A stretch of DNA of 6,491 nt from an uncultured Clostridia bacterium (GTDB lineage: Bacteria; Bacillota; Clostridia; UBA1381). Every line of letters starts with the position of its first letter. Position 1 is the stretch's first letter. The notes beneath the pieces are model-generated. The model was given only the letters and a program-made list of their open reading frames with translations. It searched no databases and was not told the DNA's origin. Positions 1-5,974 of this stretch are shown one piece after another. Location: assembly GCA_910585795.1 (NCBI GenBank), contig CAJUFV010000141.1, positions 1 through 6,491 of the forward strand, given 5' to 3'. The translations under genes and the position numbers were made by a program.

Positions 1-1035
1 AGATATACATGGATTGTGGAGTTTATAAGTATCATCCGCATGTGTAATCCCCAGAGCCGCCACAGCATTTTTTCCGTCTCCTCCCATTATTTTAGGAGCG
101 ATATAGAGCTGTACTTTATTGACAATACCTGACTTTAAAGCGCTTGCGTGAATATGCGAACCGCCCTCGATAAGTATGCTGTCAAACTGCATTTTTCCAA
201 TAAGCTTTATGAGATAGCTTAAATCAATGTATCCGGATTTTGGCGGGACTTCCAGGAGATGCGCGCCGGCGCTTTTCAGCTCGTGCATTTTTTCTGGTGC
301 TCCGGAAACATATGCTATATATGTGGGAATATCTTTGGCTGTTTTAATAAGTTTTGAGTCTAAAGGTATACGCAGCTTGGTGTCACATATTATACGTATG
401 GGATTTGACGGATTAGCGGTTCTGCAATTAAGCATTGGGTCATCATCAATGACCGTGTTTATCCCTGTAAGTATAGCTGATACGCGTTTTCTGGTTTCGT
501 GTGTATGCGCGCGTGATTTTTCGTTTGTAATCCATTGTGAATTACCCGTACATGAAGCGATTTTTCCGTCAGCCGTTATTGCCGCTTTCATTATTACATA
601 CGGAGTTTTTGTTGTAATATAATGAAAAAAAATGTCATTTAAAGCATCGCATTCTGTTTTTAGAAAATTCTCGGCTATATTAACTCCATTTTCTTTTAAA
701 TTAGCTATGCCTTTGCCGGTTACAAGCGGATTAGGGTCGGATGAACCTACGTAAACCTTTTTGATACCGCTTGAAATAATCGCTTCTGTGCAAGGAGGTC
801 TTTTTCCGTAGTGACAGCAGGGCTCAAGTGTTACGAACATATCAGCGCCGGCAGGTGATTCACAGCAGTTAGCCAGCGCATCGCGCTCGGCGTGTGCTTC
901 GCCGTATTTTGCATGATAACCTTCTCCGATAATTTTGCCGTTTTTTACAATAACAGCGCCGACAAGTGGATTGGGATTTACAAATCCAATACCTTTTTTC
1001 GCAAGCTCAATTGCCCGATGCATATATTTTTCCAT
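1..1035 (-). CDS. ribD: RibD, bifunctional riboflavin biosynthesis deaminase/reductase (C-terminal end cut by window edge)
   Basis: Cytosolic bifunctional enzyme of riboflavin synthesis: it deaminates the diaminopyrimidine made by GTP cyclohydrolase II and then reduces the ribose side chain with NADPH. I translated 345 codons without a break from the ATG at 1035 down to base 1. Residues 1 to about 145 are the zinc deaminase domain: early NPNPLVGAV motif, AHAE with His48 and Glu50, then EPCCHYGKRPPC with Cys73 and Cys82 as zinc ligands. The reductase domain begins near residue 146 (PYVIMKAAITADGKIAS) and includes SQWIT, DDDPML and LIEGG motifs. The family is usually about 360 residues, so only roughly 15 to 25 residues and the stop are missing. 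The Shine-Dalgarno AGGTGA lies just upstream, inside a regulatory hairpin. Control is by the adjacent FMN riboswitch. Other rib genes would be expected beyond the left edge (inference). Confidence 0.96.
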   Translation of the reverse strand, partial: MEKYMHRAIELAKKGIGFVNPNPLVGAVIVKNGKIIGEGYHAKYGEAHAERDALANCCESPAGADMFVTLEPCCHYGKRPPCTEAIISSGIKKVYVGSSDPNPLVTGKGIANLKENGVNIAENFLKTECDALNDIFFHYITTKTPYVIMKAAITADGKIASCTGNSQWITNEKSRAHTHETRKRVSAILTGINTVIDDDPMLNCRTANPSNPIRIICDTKLRIPLDSKLIKTAKDIPTYIAYVSGAPEKMHELKSAGAHLLEVPPKSGYIDLSYLIKLIGKMQFDSILIEGGSHIHASALKSGIVNKVQLYIAPKIMGGDGKNAVAALGITHADDTYKLHNPCIS

Positions 1036-1066
1036 AAAAAAATCACCTCGAACAGCTTCGGGGTGA
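1036..1066 (-). terminator. Expression platform of the FMN riboswitch: terminator-like hairpin that also hides the ribD SD
   Basis: In the minus-strand transcript, UCACCCCGAA (1066-1057) pairs with UUCGAGGUGA (1052-1043) around a GCUG loop, giving ten pairs with one C/A mismatch. Seven U residues (1042-1036) follow, and then the AUG of ribD at 1035. The structure therefore has the form of an intrinsic terminator, while its 3' arm is also the Shine-Dalgarno of ribD. It could act by stopping transcription, by blocking ribosomes, or both. The 5' arm is complementary to the first strand of the riboswitch (see findings), which supplies the alternative ON pairing. Confidence 0.78.
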
Positions 1067-1089
1067 CAAATTACCTGACGCGACACAGT

Positions 1090-1216
1090 ATCTTCTCCCA
1101 TCCGGACTTTACCGTCGGTTTCGGAATTACACCGAATCAGCCGCTATATACGGCTCACGGACTTATGATAACAATATCAATCACCGCCGATTATGAATTT
1201 CACATACCCCGAAGAT
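1090..1216 (-). promoter_or_regulatory. FMN riboswitch (RFN element)
   Basis: Reading the minus strand from 1216 to 1090 gives the conserved RFN blocks in order. The P1 strand AUCUUCGGGG comes first, then UCGGCGGUGAU, AGUCCGUGAGC, a GGCUGAUUCGGUGUAAUUCCG block, ACCGACGGUAAAGUCCGGAU, and the closing GGGAGAAGAU, which pairs with the opening AUCUUC. This is the established aptamer that binds flavin mononucleotide and lowers expression of riboflavin genes. It lies between a strong promoter and ribD, so the target is certain. The variable helix with GCCGUAUAUAGCGGC (about 1138-1152) is also visible. Confidence 0.96.
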
Positions 1217-1234
1217 AAATTTTATTATACAGAT

Positions 1235-1263
1235 ATATTACACCTAAAGCCAGTTCTTGTCAA
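1235..1263 (-). promoter_or_regulatory. Promoter of ribD
   Basis: On the minus strand TTGACA (1263-1258) is followed by a 17-base spacer and TAATAT (1240-1235). This is a near-consensus housekeeping sigma promoter. Transcription would start around 1228, about a dozen bases before the riboswitch P1 strand, so the whole aptamer is transcribed. A second TATAAT (1229-1224) lies closer to the aptamer but has no properly spaced -35 box. Confidence 0.8.
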
Positions 1264-1311
1264 TAGTTTTTAAAAATAATTTTACTTATCGTTATAAATT
1301 CTTATATAAAT

Positions 1312-1333
1312 ATATTGAAAACAAAATCAATAT
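1312..1333. promoter_or_regulatory. Inverted repeat over the -35 box (candidate operator)
   Basis: ATATTGA (1312-1318) and TCAATAT (1327-1333) are exact inverse complements separated by 8 bases. The dyad covers the whole -35 box of the glycyl radical operon promoter. I do not recognise it as a known FNR, Rex or CcpA site. Binding here would be expected to repress or modulate that promoter; the regulator is unknown. Confidence 0.45.
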
Positions 1334-1343
1334 GTGGTATAAT
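1315..1343 (+). promoter_or_regulatory. Promoter of the glycyl radical enzyme operon
   Basis: TTGAAA (1315-1320), a 17-base spacer and TATAAT (1338-1343) form a good housekeeping sigma promoter. TGG directly before the -10 box gives it an extended -10. The expected start is near 1350, leaving a leader of about 40 bases before the ATG at 1390. Two inverted repeats overlap the -35 and the -10/start, so the promoter is probably regulated. Confidence 0.75.
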
Positions 1344-1354
1344 CTTATAAGATT
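1341..1354. promoter_or_regulatory. Perfect 14-bp palindrome over the -10 box and start site (candidate operator)
   Basis: AATCTTATAAGATT is a perfect palindrome. It overlaps the last three bases of the -10 TATAAT and the predicted transcription start at about 1350, a classic repressor position. AT-rich DNA yields short palindromes by chance, so the position is the main argument. Confidence 0.45.
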
Positions 1355-1389
1355 TATATAATAAACATAACAAAAAGTGAGGGAGCGTC

Positions 1390-3921
1390 ATGAAAAACTT
1401 TAATATAACCGACATTCCGAGAACTGACAGAATTCAATATTTATTAGATGATTTATTTGCTAAAATGCCGGAAATTGAGGTTGAACGGGCTGTACTGCTT
1501 ACCGAAAGCTATAAAGAGACGGAAGGACTGCCAATTATAAAACGGCGTGCGCTTGCTTTTGCGCATATTCTGGAGAATATTCCGATTACAATTCGCGATA
1601 ATGAGCTTATTGCAGGAAGCGCGACAAAAGCTCCGAGAAGCTGTCAGGTATTTCCGGAATATTCCTATGAATGGCTTGAAAGTGAGTTAGATACAATTGA
1701 ATTTCGAGAAGCTGATCCGTTTTATATTTCTGAGGAAAATAAACAGATATTGAGAAATATATATCCGTATTGGAAGGGTAAAACCACCAGTGAACTAGCT
1801 TCGGCCTACATGGCTCCTGAAGCTATTCTTGCTATTGACCATAATATATTTACTCCGGGAAATTATTTTTACAATGGAGTGGGACATTTTACGGTTGATT
1901 ACGGAAAAGTTATTAAAATCGGCTATAAAGGTTATATTAAGGAAATTGAAGCTGAAATAGAAAAGTGTAATGTATATGACGCTGATTACGCGAAGCGTCA
2001 TGAATTTCTTGAATCCGCGCTTATTTCATGCCGCGCTGTCATCAATTATGCTCGCCGCTATGCAGATTTGGCATACAAAATGGCTCAGCAGTGTCATGAT
2101 TCAGTAAGAAAGCAGGAGTTGCTTGTAATTGCTAAAAACTGCGCGGCAGTTCCGGAAAACGGGGCTTCAAATTTTTATGAAGCATGCCAGTCTTTCTGGT
2201 TTGTACAGCTGCTTATTCAGATGGAATCAAGCGGACACTCAATTTCTCCGGGACGTTTTGACCAGTACATGTATCATTATTATGAGGCGGATATAAACAA
2301 TGGGACTTTAACCAGGGAATTTGCTCAGGAATTGCTGGACTGTATATGGATTAAGCTAAATGATCTTAACAAAGCCCGTGACGCCGCGTCAGCAGAGGGA
2401 TTTGCAGGATACAGTCTGTTTCAGAATCTCTGCGCCGGAGGACAGACAGAGGATGGACGCGACGCGACAAATGATTTATCTTTTTTGTGTATTCAGGCTT
2501 CGATGCATACAAGACTGCCGGCTCCGTCATTTTCTGTGAGAATTTGGAATGGTACGCCGAATGAGTTTTTGATAAAATGCGCGGAGCTTACCCGTACAGG
2601 TATAGGATTACCTGCGTACTATAATGATGAGGTAATTATCCCTGCGCTTATGAGCAGGGGGATTACGCTTGAGGATGCGCGTAATTATAATATTATAGGA
2701 TGTGTTGAGCCTCAGGTACCCCATAAAACTGACGGCTGGCATGACGCCGCGTTCTTTAATATGTGCCGTCCGCTTGAGCTGGTGTTTTCAAATGGAGTTG
2801 ATAAAGGACAGCAGATAAGTATTCAGACAGGCGATGTTCTTCAGATGAAAACTTTTGAAGAATTTTATGAGGCGTATAAGGCTCAGATGAAATACATGAT
2901 ACGTCTTATGGTCAATGCTGATAACGCGATTGATATCGCGCACGGAGAGAGATGTCCGCTGCCGTTTGTTTCGTGTATGATTGAGGATTGTATATCAAGG
3001 GGAAAAACAATACAGGAGGGCGGAGCTCATTATAACTTTACGGGACCTCAGGGATTTGGTATTGCAAATATGACTGACGCTCTCTATGCTGTTAAAACTC
3101 TCGTATTTGATAAAAAACTTGTTTCAATGGCGGAGTTTAAGGATGCACTTGTACATAATTACGGAAGAGGTCTCACTCCTAAAGCGGCGGGACTGGCGGC
3201 GCGGGAGGTAGTCGATAATCTTGCTTCACTTGGGAAATCTGTATCAAAAGAACAAATTGCTGATATTTGCAGAATGTTTCTTACAGGTACATCATCAGAG
3301 GCCGATGTTGCGCGTTATGACAGGTTGCTGGATATGATAGACGAGCTGCCGAAGTATGGTAATGATATAGAGGAAATAGACCTTTTCGCGCGTGATGTTG
3401 CGTATATCTATACCAAGGAGCTTCAGAATTATAAAAATCCGCGCGGAGGTATTTTCCATGCAGGCTTATATCCTGTATCAGCGAATGTTCCACTTGGTGA
3501 GCAAACCGGCGCCACTCCGGACGGAAGACTGGCAAATACGCCAATTGCTGATGGAGTAGGACCCAGAAGCGGTTCAGATAAATTTGGACCTACAGCAGCG
3601 GCAAATTCTGTGGCAAAGCTGGACCATGGTATTGCGTCAAATGGTACACTATATAATCAGAAATTTCATCCTTCAGCATTAAGTGGTATTGAAGGTCTTC
3701 AGAATTTTGCGGCATATATTAGGGCGTTTTTTGACCAAAAGGGAATGCACATGCAGTTTAATGTGGTGAGTAAGGAGACGTTGCTTGACGCGCAGAAGCA
3801 TCCTGAAAATTATAAGTCACTGGTAGTTCGCGTGGCAGGATACAGCGCGCTGTTCACAACGCTTTCGCGTTCGCTGCAGGATGATATTATAAACAGAACT
3901 GAACAGGCATTTAATGCATAA
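1390..3921 (+). CDS. Glycyl radical enzyme, glycerol/1,2-propanediol dehydratase type
   Basis: An 843-residue pyruvate formate-lyase superfamily enzyme that, after activation, would remove water from a small diol to give an aldehyde in the anaerobic cytosol. Visible motifs: NYFYNGVGH (Asn158, His166), ESSGHSISPGR (His283, Ser284), GCVEP with thiyl Cys438 and general-base Glu440, KTDGWHDAAFF with Asp452, and the C-terminal RVAGYS with radical Gly817. From memory of the family, His166, His283, Ser284, Glu440 and Asp452 match the substrate residues of Clostridium butyricum glycerol dehydratase and the Roseburia propanediol dehydratase. Choline lyase has other residues at the His166 and Asp452 positions. 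The start is the ATG with GAGGGAG 7 bases upstream. There is no N-terminal encapsulation-peptide extension. The activase follows 12 bases downstream. Substrate is inferred; another small hydroxylated compound is possible. Confidence 0.9.
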   Translation: MKNFNITDIPRTDRIQYLLDDLFAKMPEIEVERAVLLTESYKETEGLPIIKRRALAFAHILENIPITIRDNELIAGSATKAPRSCQVFPEYSYEWLESELDTIEFREADPFYISEENKQILRNIYPYWKGKTTSELASAYMAPEAILAIDHNIFTPGNYFYNGVGHFTVDYGKVIKIGYKGYIKEIEAEIEKCNVYDADYAKRHEFLESALISCRAVINYARRYADLAYKMAQQCHDSVRKQELLVIAKNCAAVPENGASNFYEACQSFWFVQLLIQMESSGHSISPGRFDQYMYHYYEADINNGTLTREFAQELLDCIWIKLNDLNKARDAASAEGFAGYSLFQNLCAGGQTEDGRDATNDLSFLCIQASMHTRLPAPSFSVRIWNGTPNEFLIKCAELTRTGIGLPAYYNDEVIIPALMSRGITLEDARNYNIIGCVEPQVPHKTDGWHDAAFFNMCRPLELVFSNGVDKGQQISIQTGDVLQMKTFEEFYEAYKAQMKYMIRLMVNADNAIDIAHGERCPLPFVSCMIEDCISRGKTIQEGGAHYNFTGPQGFGIANMTDALYAVKTLVFDKKLVSMAEFKDALVHNYGRGLTPKAAGLAAREVVDNLASLGKSVSKEQIADICRMFLTGTSSEADVARYDRLLDMIDELPKYGNDIEEIDLFARDVAYIYTKELQNYKNPRGGIFHAGLYPVSANVPLGEQTGATPDGRLANTPIADGVGPRSGSDKFGPTAAANSVAKLDHGIASNGTLYNQKFHPSALSGIEGLQNFAAYIRAFFDQKGMHMQFNVVSKETLLDAQKHPENYKSLVVRVAGYSALFTTLSRSLQDDIINRTEQAFNA

Positions 3922-3933
3922 AGGAAAAATGTA

Positions 3934-4725
3934 ATGGAAAATTATATGAAAGCAAGAGGCAGAATATTTGATATACAAAAATATTCTATTCATGACGGTC
4001 CGGGTATACGCACAATAATATTTCTTAAAGGGTGTGCTCTACGATGCAGATGGTGCTGTAATCCTGAATCTCAGGAATTCGAAATACAGACAATGATGTT
4101 TGAGGACAAAGAAAAAATTATGGGACAGGATGTAACGGTTGAAGATATAATGCCGCTCATAAAGCAGGATATATTTTATTATAACCGCAGCGGAGGCGGT
4201 GTTACGCTTTCAGGTGGAGAGGCGCTTTTGCAGCCGGAATTTGCTCCTCATTTACTTCGTGCATGCAAGGATTACGGTATAAATACCGCAATAGAAACAA
4301 CAGGCTTCGCGAAATGGGAAATAATACAACGCTATCTGCCGTATCTTGATTATGTTCTTATGGATGTAAAGCATATGGATAATGCGAAGCATAAGGAATT
4401 TACCAGTCAGCCGAATGAGCTGATACTTGAGAATGCTCGAAAAATTGCTGAAGCCGGTATAGTAAATTTAACAATACGTGTTCCAGTAATACCATCCTTT
4501 AACGCAACACATCAGGAAATTTATGACATTGCTGTTTTTGCGGCATCACTTCCAGGAGTGGAACAGCTTCATTTGCTTCCGTATCATAGGTTGGGACAGG
4601 GAAAATATGATGGTCTTGGCAGAACGTATGCGTTAGACGGAATAGAGTTGATTCCGGATAGTTATATGAAAGAATTGCTTGACACTGCAAAGAAATCAGG
4701 GCTTAAGTGTCAGATTGGCGGTTAA
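3934..4725 (+). CDS. Glycyl radical enzyme activase (radical SAM), short form without ferredoxin-like insert
   Basis: A 263-residue radical-SAM protein that would cleave S-adenosylmethionine and abstract hydrogen from Gly817 of the neighbouring enzyme. Evidence: IHDGPGIRTIIFLKGC near the N terminus, the cluster motif Cys34-x3-Cys38-x2-Cys41 followed by CNPESQ, GGGVTLSGGEAL around residues 87-98, ETTGFA at 121, DVKHMD at 144 and a C-terminal LLPYHRLGQGKYDGLG. Activases of dehydratase-type enzymes are usually about 300 residues with a cysteine-rich double-cluster insert after CNPES. Here residues 43-75 run directly from CNPESQ through MMFEDKEK to DVTVEDIM with no cysteine, so the layout is like PflA. 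Start: ATG with AAGGA (3921-3925) 8 bases upstream, overlapping the stop of the enzyme gene. The in-frame ATG at 3946 is a possible alternative. Same operon as the enzyme. Confidence 0.93.
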   Translation: MENYMKARGRIFDIQKYSIHDGPGIRTIIFLKGCALRCRWCCNPESQEFEIQTMMFEDKEKIMGQDVTVEDIMPLIKQDIFYYNRSGGGVTLSGGEALLQPEFAPHLLRACKDYGINTAIETTGFAKWEIIQRYLPYLDYVLMDVKHMDNAKHKEFTSQPNELILENARKIAEAGIVNLTIRVPVIPSFNATHQEIYDIAVFAASLPGVEQLHLLPYHRLGQGKYDGLGRTYALDGIELIPDSYMKELLDTAKKSGLKCQIGG

Positions 4726-4727
4726 TA

Positions 4728-5171
4728 ATGAAGATTGAAATTATGAATAATTCTCATACGGATAAACTGTTGGATATGGCTAAGATTTTTTATTCAAGTG
4801 ATGCTCTTGACCATGAGGTGCCGATAGACATTATTAAACAAAATATTAAGGAAGCAGTCGGAGATAATAGTATTTTGACAGGTTATGTATTTTGTGAAGA
4901 TAATAATATAATTGGATTTTCATATGTGACATGTTATTATGAAACAGAGGTCGGAGGAGTATGCGCTCAGGTTCTTGATTTGTATATTGATGAAAAGTAC
5001 AGGGGTAGAGGATTCGCGACACAATATTTTAATTATATATTTGAGAAGTATAGTTATGCAAAACGTTTTAGGCTGGAGGTTGTAAAGGATAATATAAAAG
5101 CGATAGATGTGTATAAGCGAATGGGTTTTAAAGATATATCCTATGGGCAAATGGCAATAGATAATATTTGA
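4728..5171 (+). CDS. GNAT family N-acetyltransferase, third gene of the glycyl radical operon
   Basis: A 147-residue acetyl-CoA dependent acyltransferase of the GNAT fold; the acceptor substrate is unknown. Motif A is visible at residues 82-98, with a hydrophobic strand (VLDLYID) leading into the acetyl-CoA pyrophosphate loop R92-G-R-G-F-A97. Motif B follows as RLEVVKDN (115-122) and AIDVYKRMGF (125-134). The length is normal for a single-domain GNAT. I chose the ATG at 4728, two bases after the activase stop, because MKIEI is a typical GNAT beginning. An in-frame GTG at 4707 with AGGG upstream would add seven residues and overlap the activase. No strong Shine-Dalgarno precedes 4728, so translation is probably coupled to the activase. 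A terminator follows at once. Whether it acts on the enzyme, a product or something unrelated cannot be told. Confidence 0.87.
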   Translation: MKIEIMNNSHTDKLLDMAKIFYSSDALDHEVPIDIIKQNIKEAVGDNSILTGYVFCEDNNIIGFSYVTCYYETEVGGVCAQVLDLYIDEKYRGRGFATQYFNYIFEKYSYAKRFRLEVVKDNIKAIDVYKRMGFKDISYGQMAIDNI

Positions 5172-5176
5172 AAAAT

Positions 5177-5208
5177 ACGCTGAAAAGAATCAGCGTTATT
5201 TTTTTTTT
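5177..5208 (+). terminator. Intrinsic terminator of the glycyl radical operon
   Basis: ACGCTGA (5177-5183) pairs exactly with TCAGCGT (5190-5196) around an AAAGAA loop. A T-rich run with ten consecutive T residues (5199-5208) follows. It lies five bases after the GNAT stop codon and separates this operon from the XRE cassette. Confidence 0.92.
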
Positions 5209-5227
5209 GTACAAATGTAAAATACAC

Positions 5228-5256
5228 TTGACATTTTTGGTGATAGGTGTTATAAT
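5228..5256 (+). promoter_or_regulatory. Consensus promoter of the XRE regulator/membrane protein pair
   Basis: TTGACA (5228-5233), exactly 17 bases, then TATAAT (5251-5256), preceded by TGT as an extended -10. Both hexamers are perfect for the housekeeping sigma factor. Transcription should start near 5263, giving a leader of about 37 bases before the TTG start. A promoter this strong in front of a repressor-like gene suggests repression by default. Confidence 0.9.
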
Positions 5257-5259
5257 TAG

Positions 5260-5281
5260 AATGTAAAGCATGCTATACATT
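5260..5281. promoter_or_regulatory. 22-bp near-perfect palindrome at the XRE transcription start (candidate operator)
   Basis: Arms AATGTA (5260-5265) and TACATT (5276-5281) flank the perfect core AGCATGCT (5267-5274). The only asymmetric positions are the A at 5266 and the A at 5275, so 20 of 22 positions are symmetrical. It covers the predicted start site just after the -10 box, where a bound Cro/cI-type dimer would block transcription. In RNA it would form a weak hairpin in the leader. Confidence 0.6.
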
Positions 5282-5299
5282 TGTAAAGGAGATGATAAA

Positions 5300-5503
5300 T
5301 TGGAAAATCGAATAAAGGATTTTAGAAAAGAAAACAAGAAAACGCAGGATGATTTGGCCAAAGCTGTAGGCGTAACACGTCAAACTATTATATCGCTTGA
5401 AAACGGAAAATATAATGCGTCTTTACAGCTGGCATATAAAATTTCCCAATATTTTGGAGTGAGTATTGAAGAATTGTTTATATTTAATGAGGAGAGTGAA
5501 TGA
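5300..5503 (+). CDS. Small XRE/Cro-cI-type helix-turn-helix regulator (TTG start)
   Basis: A 67-residue DNA-binding protein made almost only of one HTH_3 domain. Residues 5-60 hold the five-helix fold, with TQDDLAKAVGVTRQTIISLE (15-34) as the helix-turn-helix and NGKYNASL followed by YFGVSIEELF as the usual tail. The start is TTG at 5300, eight bases after GGAG in AAAGGAGATG. An in-frame ATG at 5270 would read through the Shine-Dalgarno itself and lies only a few bases after the predicted transcription start, so I reject it. The family usually begins with a M-x-N-R-I-K pattern, as here. The stop overlaps the start of the membrane protein gene, so the two are coupled. It probably binds the inverted repeats around its own promoter (inference); its signal is unknown. 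Confidence 0.93.
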   Translation: MENRIKDFRKENKKTQDDLAKAVGVTRQTIISLENGKYNASLQLAYKISQYFGVSIEELFIFNEESE

Positions 5504-5922
5504 CAATGAATTACAGAAAAAAACTTACAATAAGAATGTGTTTTGCGATAGGATATACAATAATAGGCGCAGCGCTTATATTTATAGGCTTACTGGGTTC
5601 TTATGATAATGAGATGCTTTCAATGTTTGGAGCGGCATTTTGTGTTTGTGGTATTATGAGAATAGTGCAAAATCTTAGGATAAGAAAAAACGAGGATAGT
5701 ATTCGTCAAAGAGAAATTGCGGAAAAAGACGAACGTAATATAATGATATGGGAAAGAGCCCGGAGTATGGCGTTTGGTATATACGTTATACTGGCAGGAG
5801 CAGCTATTATTTTACTTTATTGTCTGAAAATGAATTTGGCGGCTCAAATTATAGCGTATATGATATGTGCGCTTGTATTTATATATTGGATTTGCTATCA
5901 TATAGTTAGAAAAAAATACTAA
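5500..5922 (+). CDS. Four-helix membrane protein, partner of the XRE regulator
   Basis: A 140-residue integral membrane protein of unknown function. Four hydrophobic stretches are visible at about 13-33, 39-57, 90-109 and 115-136. Between helices two and three lies a strongly charged loop (58-89) containing EKDERN (75-80). A charged DER-containing loop of this kind is typical of small Firmicute and archaeal membrane proteins paired with short XRE regulators, such as DUF2178-like families; the family assignment is by recollection. The ATG at 5500 overlaps the regulator stop in an ATGA junction and has AGGAG (5490-5494) five bases upstream; ATG at 5506 is an alternative. No signal peptide or catalytic motif is seen. 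A role in sensing a membrane signal for the regulator, or as its regulated output, is inferred from pairing only. Confidence 0.85.
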   Translation: MTMNYRKKLTIRMCFAIGYTIIGAALIFIGLLGSYDNEMLSMFGAAFCVCGIMRIVQNLRIRKNEDSIRQREIAEKDERNIMIWERARSMAFGIYVILAGAAIILLYCLKMNLAAQIIAYMICALVFIYWICYHIVRKKY

Positions 5923-5945
5923 AAACGTATATTGTTGTAAAAAGC

Positions 5946-5974
5946 TTGAAAATAATATATTTGTATGATATAGT
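5946..5974 (+). promoter_or_regulatory. Likely promoter of the DUF4180 gene
   Basis: TTGAAA (5946-5951), 17 bases, then TATAGT (5969-5974), with TGA before the -10 box as an extended element. Each hexamer is one base off consensus. No clear terminator separates the preceding membrane protein gene, so some read-through is also possible. The rest of the 109-base gap is AT-rich and holds nothing else recognised except a TTTGTACA repeat at 5998-6005. Confidence 0.55.

Larger units (their letters stand above)
5210..5285. repeat. 10-bp inverted repeat bracketing the XRE promoter
   Basis: TACAAATGTA (5210-5219) recurs as its exact inverse complement TACATTTGTA (5276-5285). One copy lies just upstream of the -35 box and the other just upstream of the ribosome binding site, so the promoter and start site sit between them. 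A further ACATTT half-site (5231-5236) overlaps the -35 box. The arrangement suggests operator sites for the small regulator encoded directly downstream. Confidence 0.5.

Noticed and set aside
227..1218. Forward-strand open frames at 227-622 and 892-1218
   Set aside because: They lie opposite ribD, and the second also crosses the FMN riboswitch. The reverse strand encodes a clear RibD with zinc ligands, so these frames are shadows.
1795..3544. Reverse-strand open frames at 1795-2001 and 3281-3544
   Set aside because: Both are inside the glycyl radical enzyme gene, have no recognisable domain, and lie opposite conserved coding sequence such as NGVGH.
1390..3921. Reading the enzyme as pyruvate formate-lyase, choline lyase (CutC) or hydroxyproline dehydratase (HypD)
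   Set aside because: There is a single thiyl Cys followed by V-E-P rather than the Cys-Cys pair of PFL. His166 and Asp452 match diol dehydratases rather than the Asp and Thr/Tyr of CutC, and the sequence after GCVEP does not resemble HypD as I remember it.
4707..4727. GTG at 4707 as the GNAT start
   Set aside because: Possible, but it overlaps the activase end and adds residues unlike a GNAT beginning; ATG at 4728 gives the typical MKIEI start. Kept as an alternative.
5270..5299. ATG at 5270 (in frame) or ATG at 5293 (other frame) as the start of the XRE gene
   Set aside because: 5270 would translate the Shine-Dalgarno and is almost at the transcription start; 5293 is out of frame with the HTH domain and soon meets a stop.
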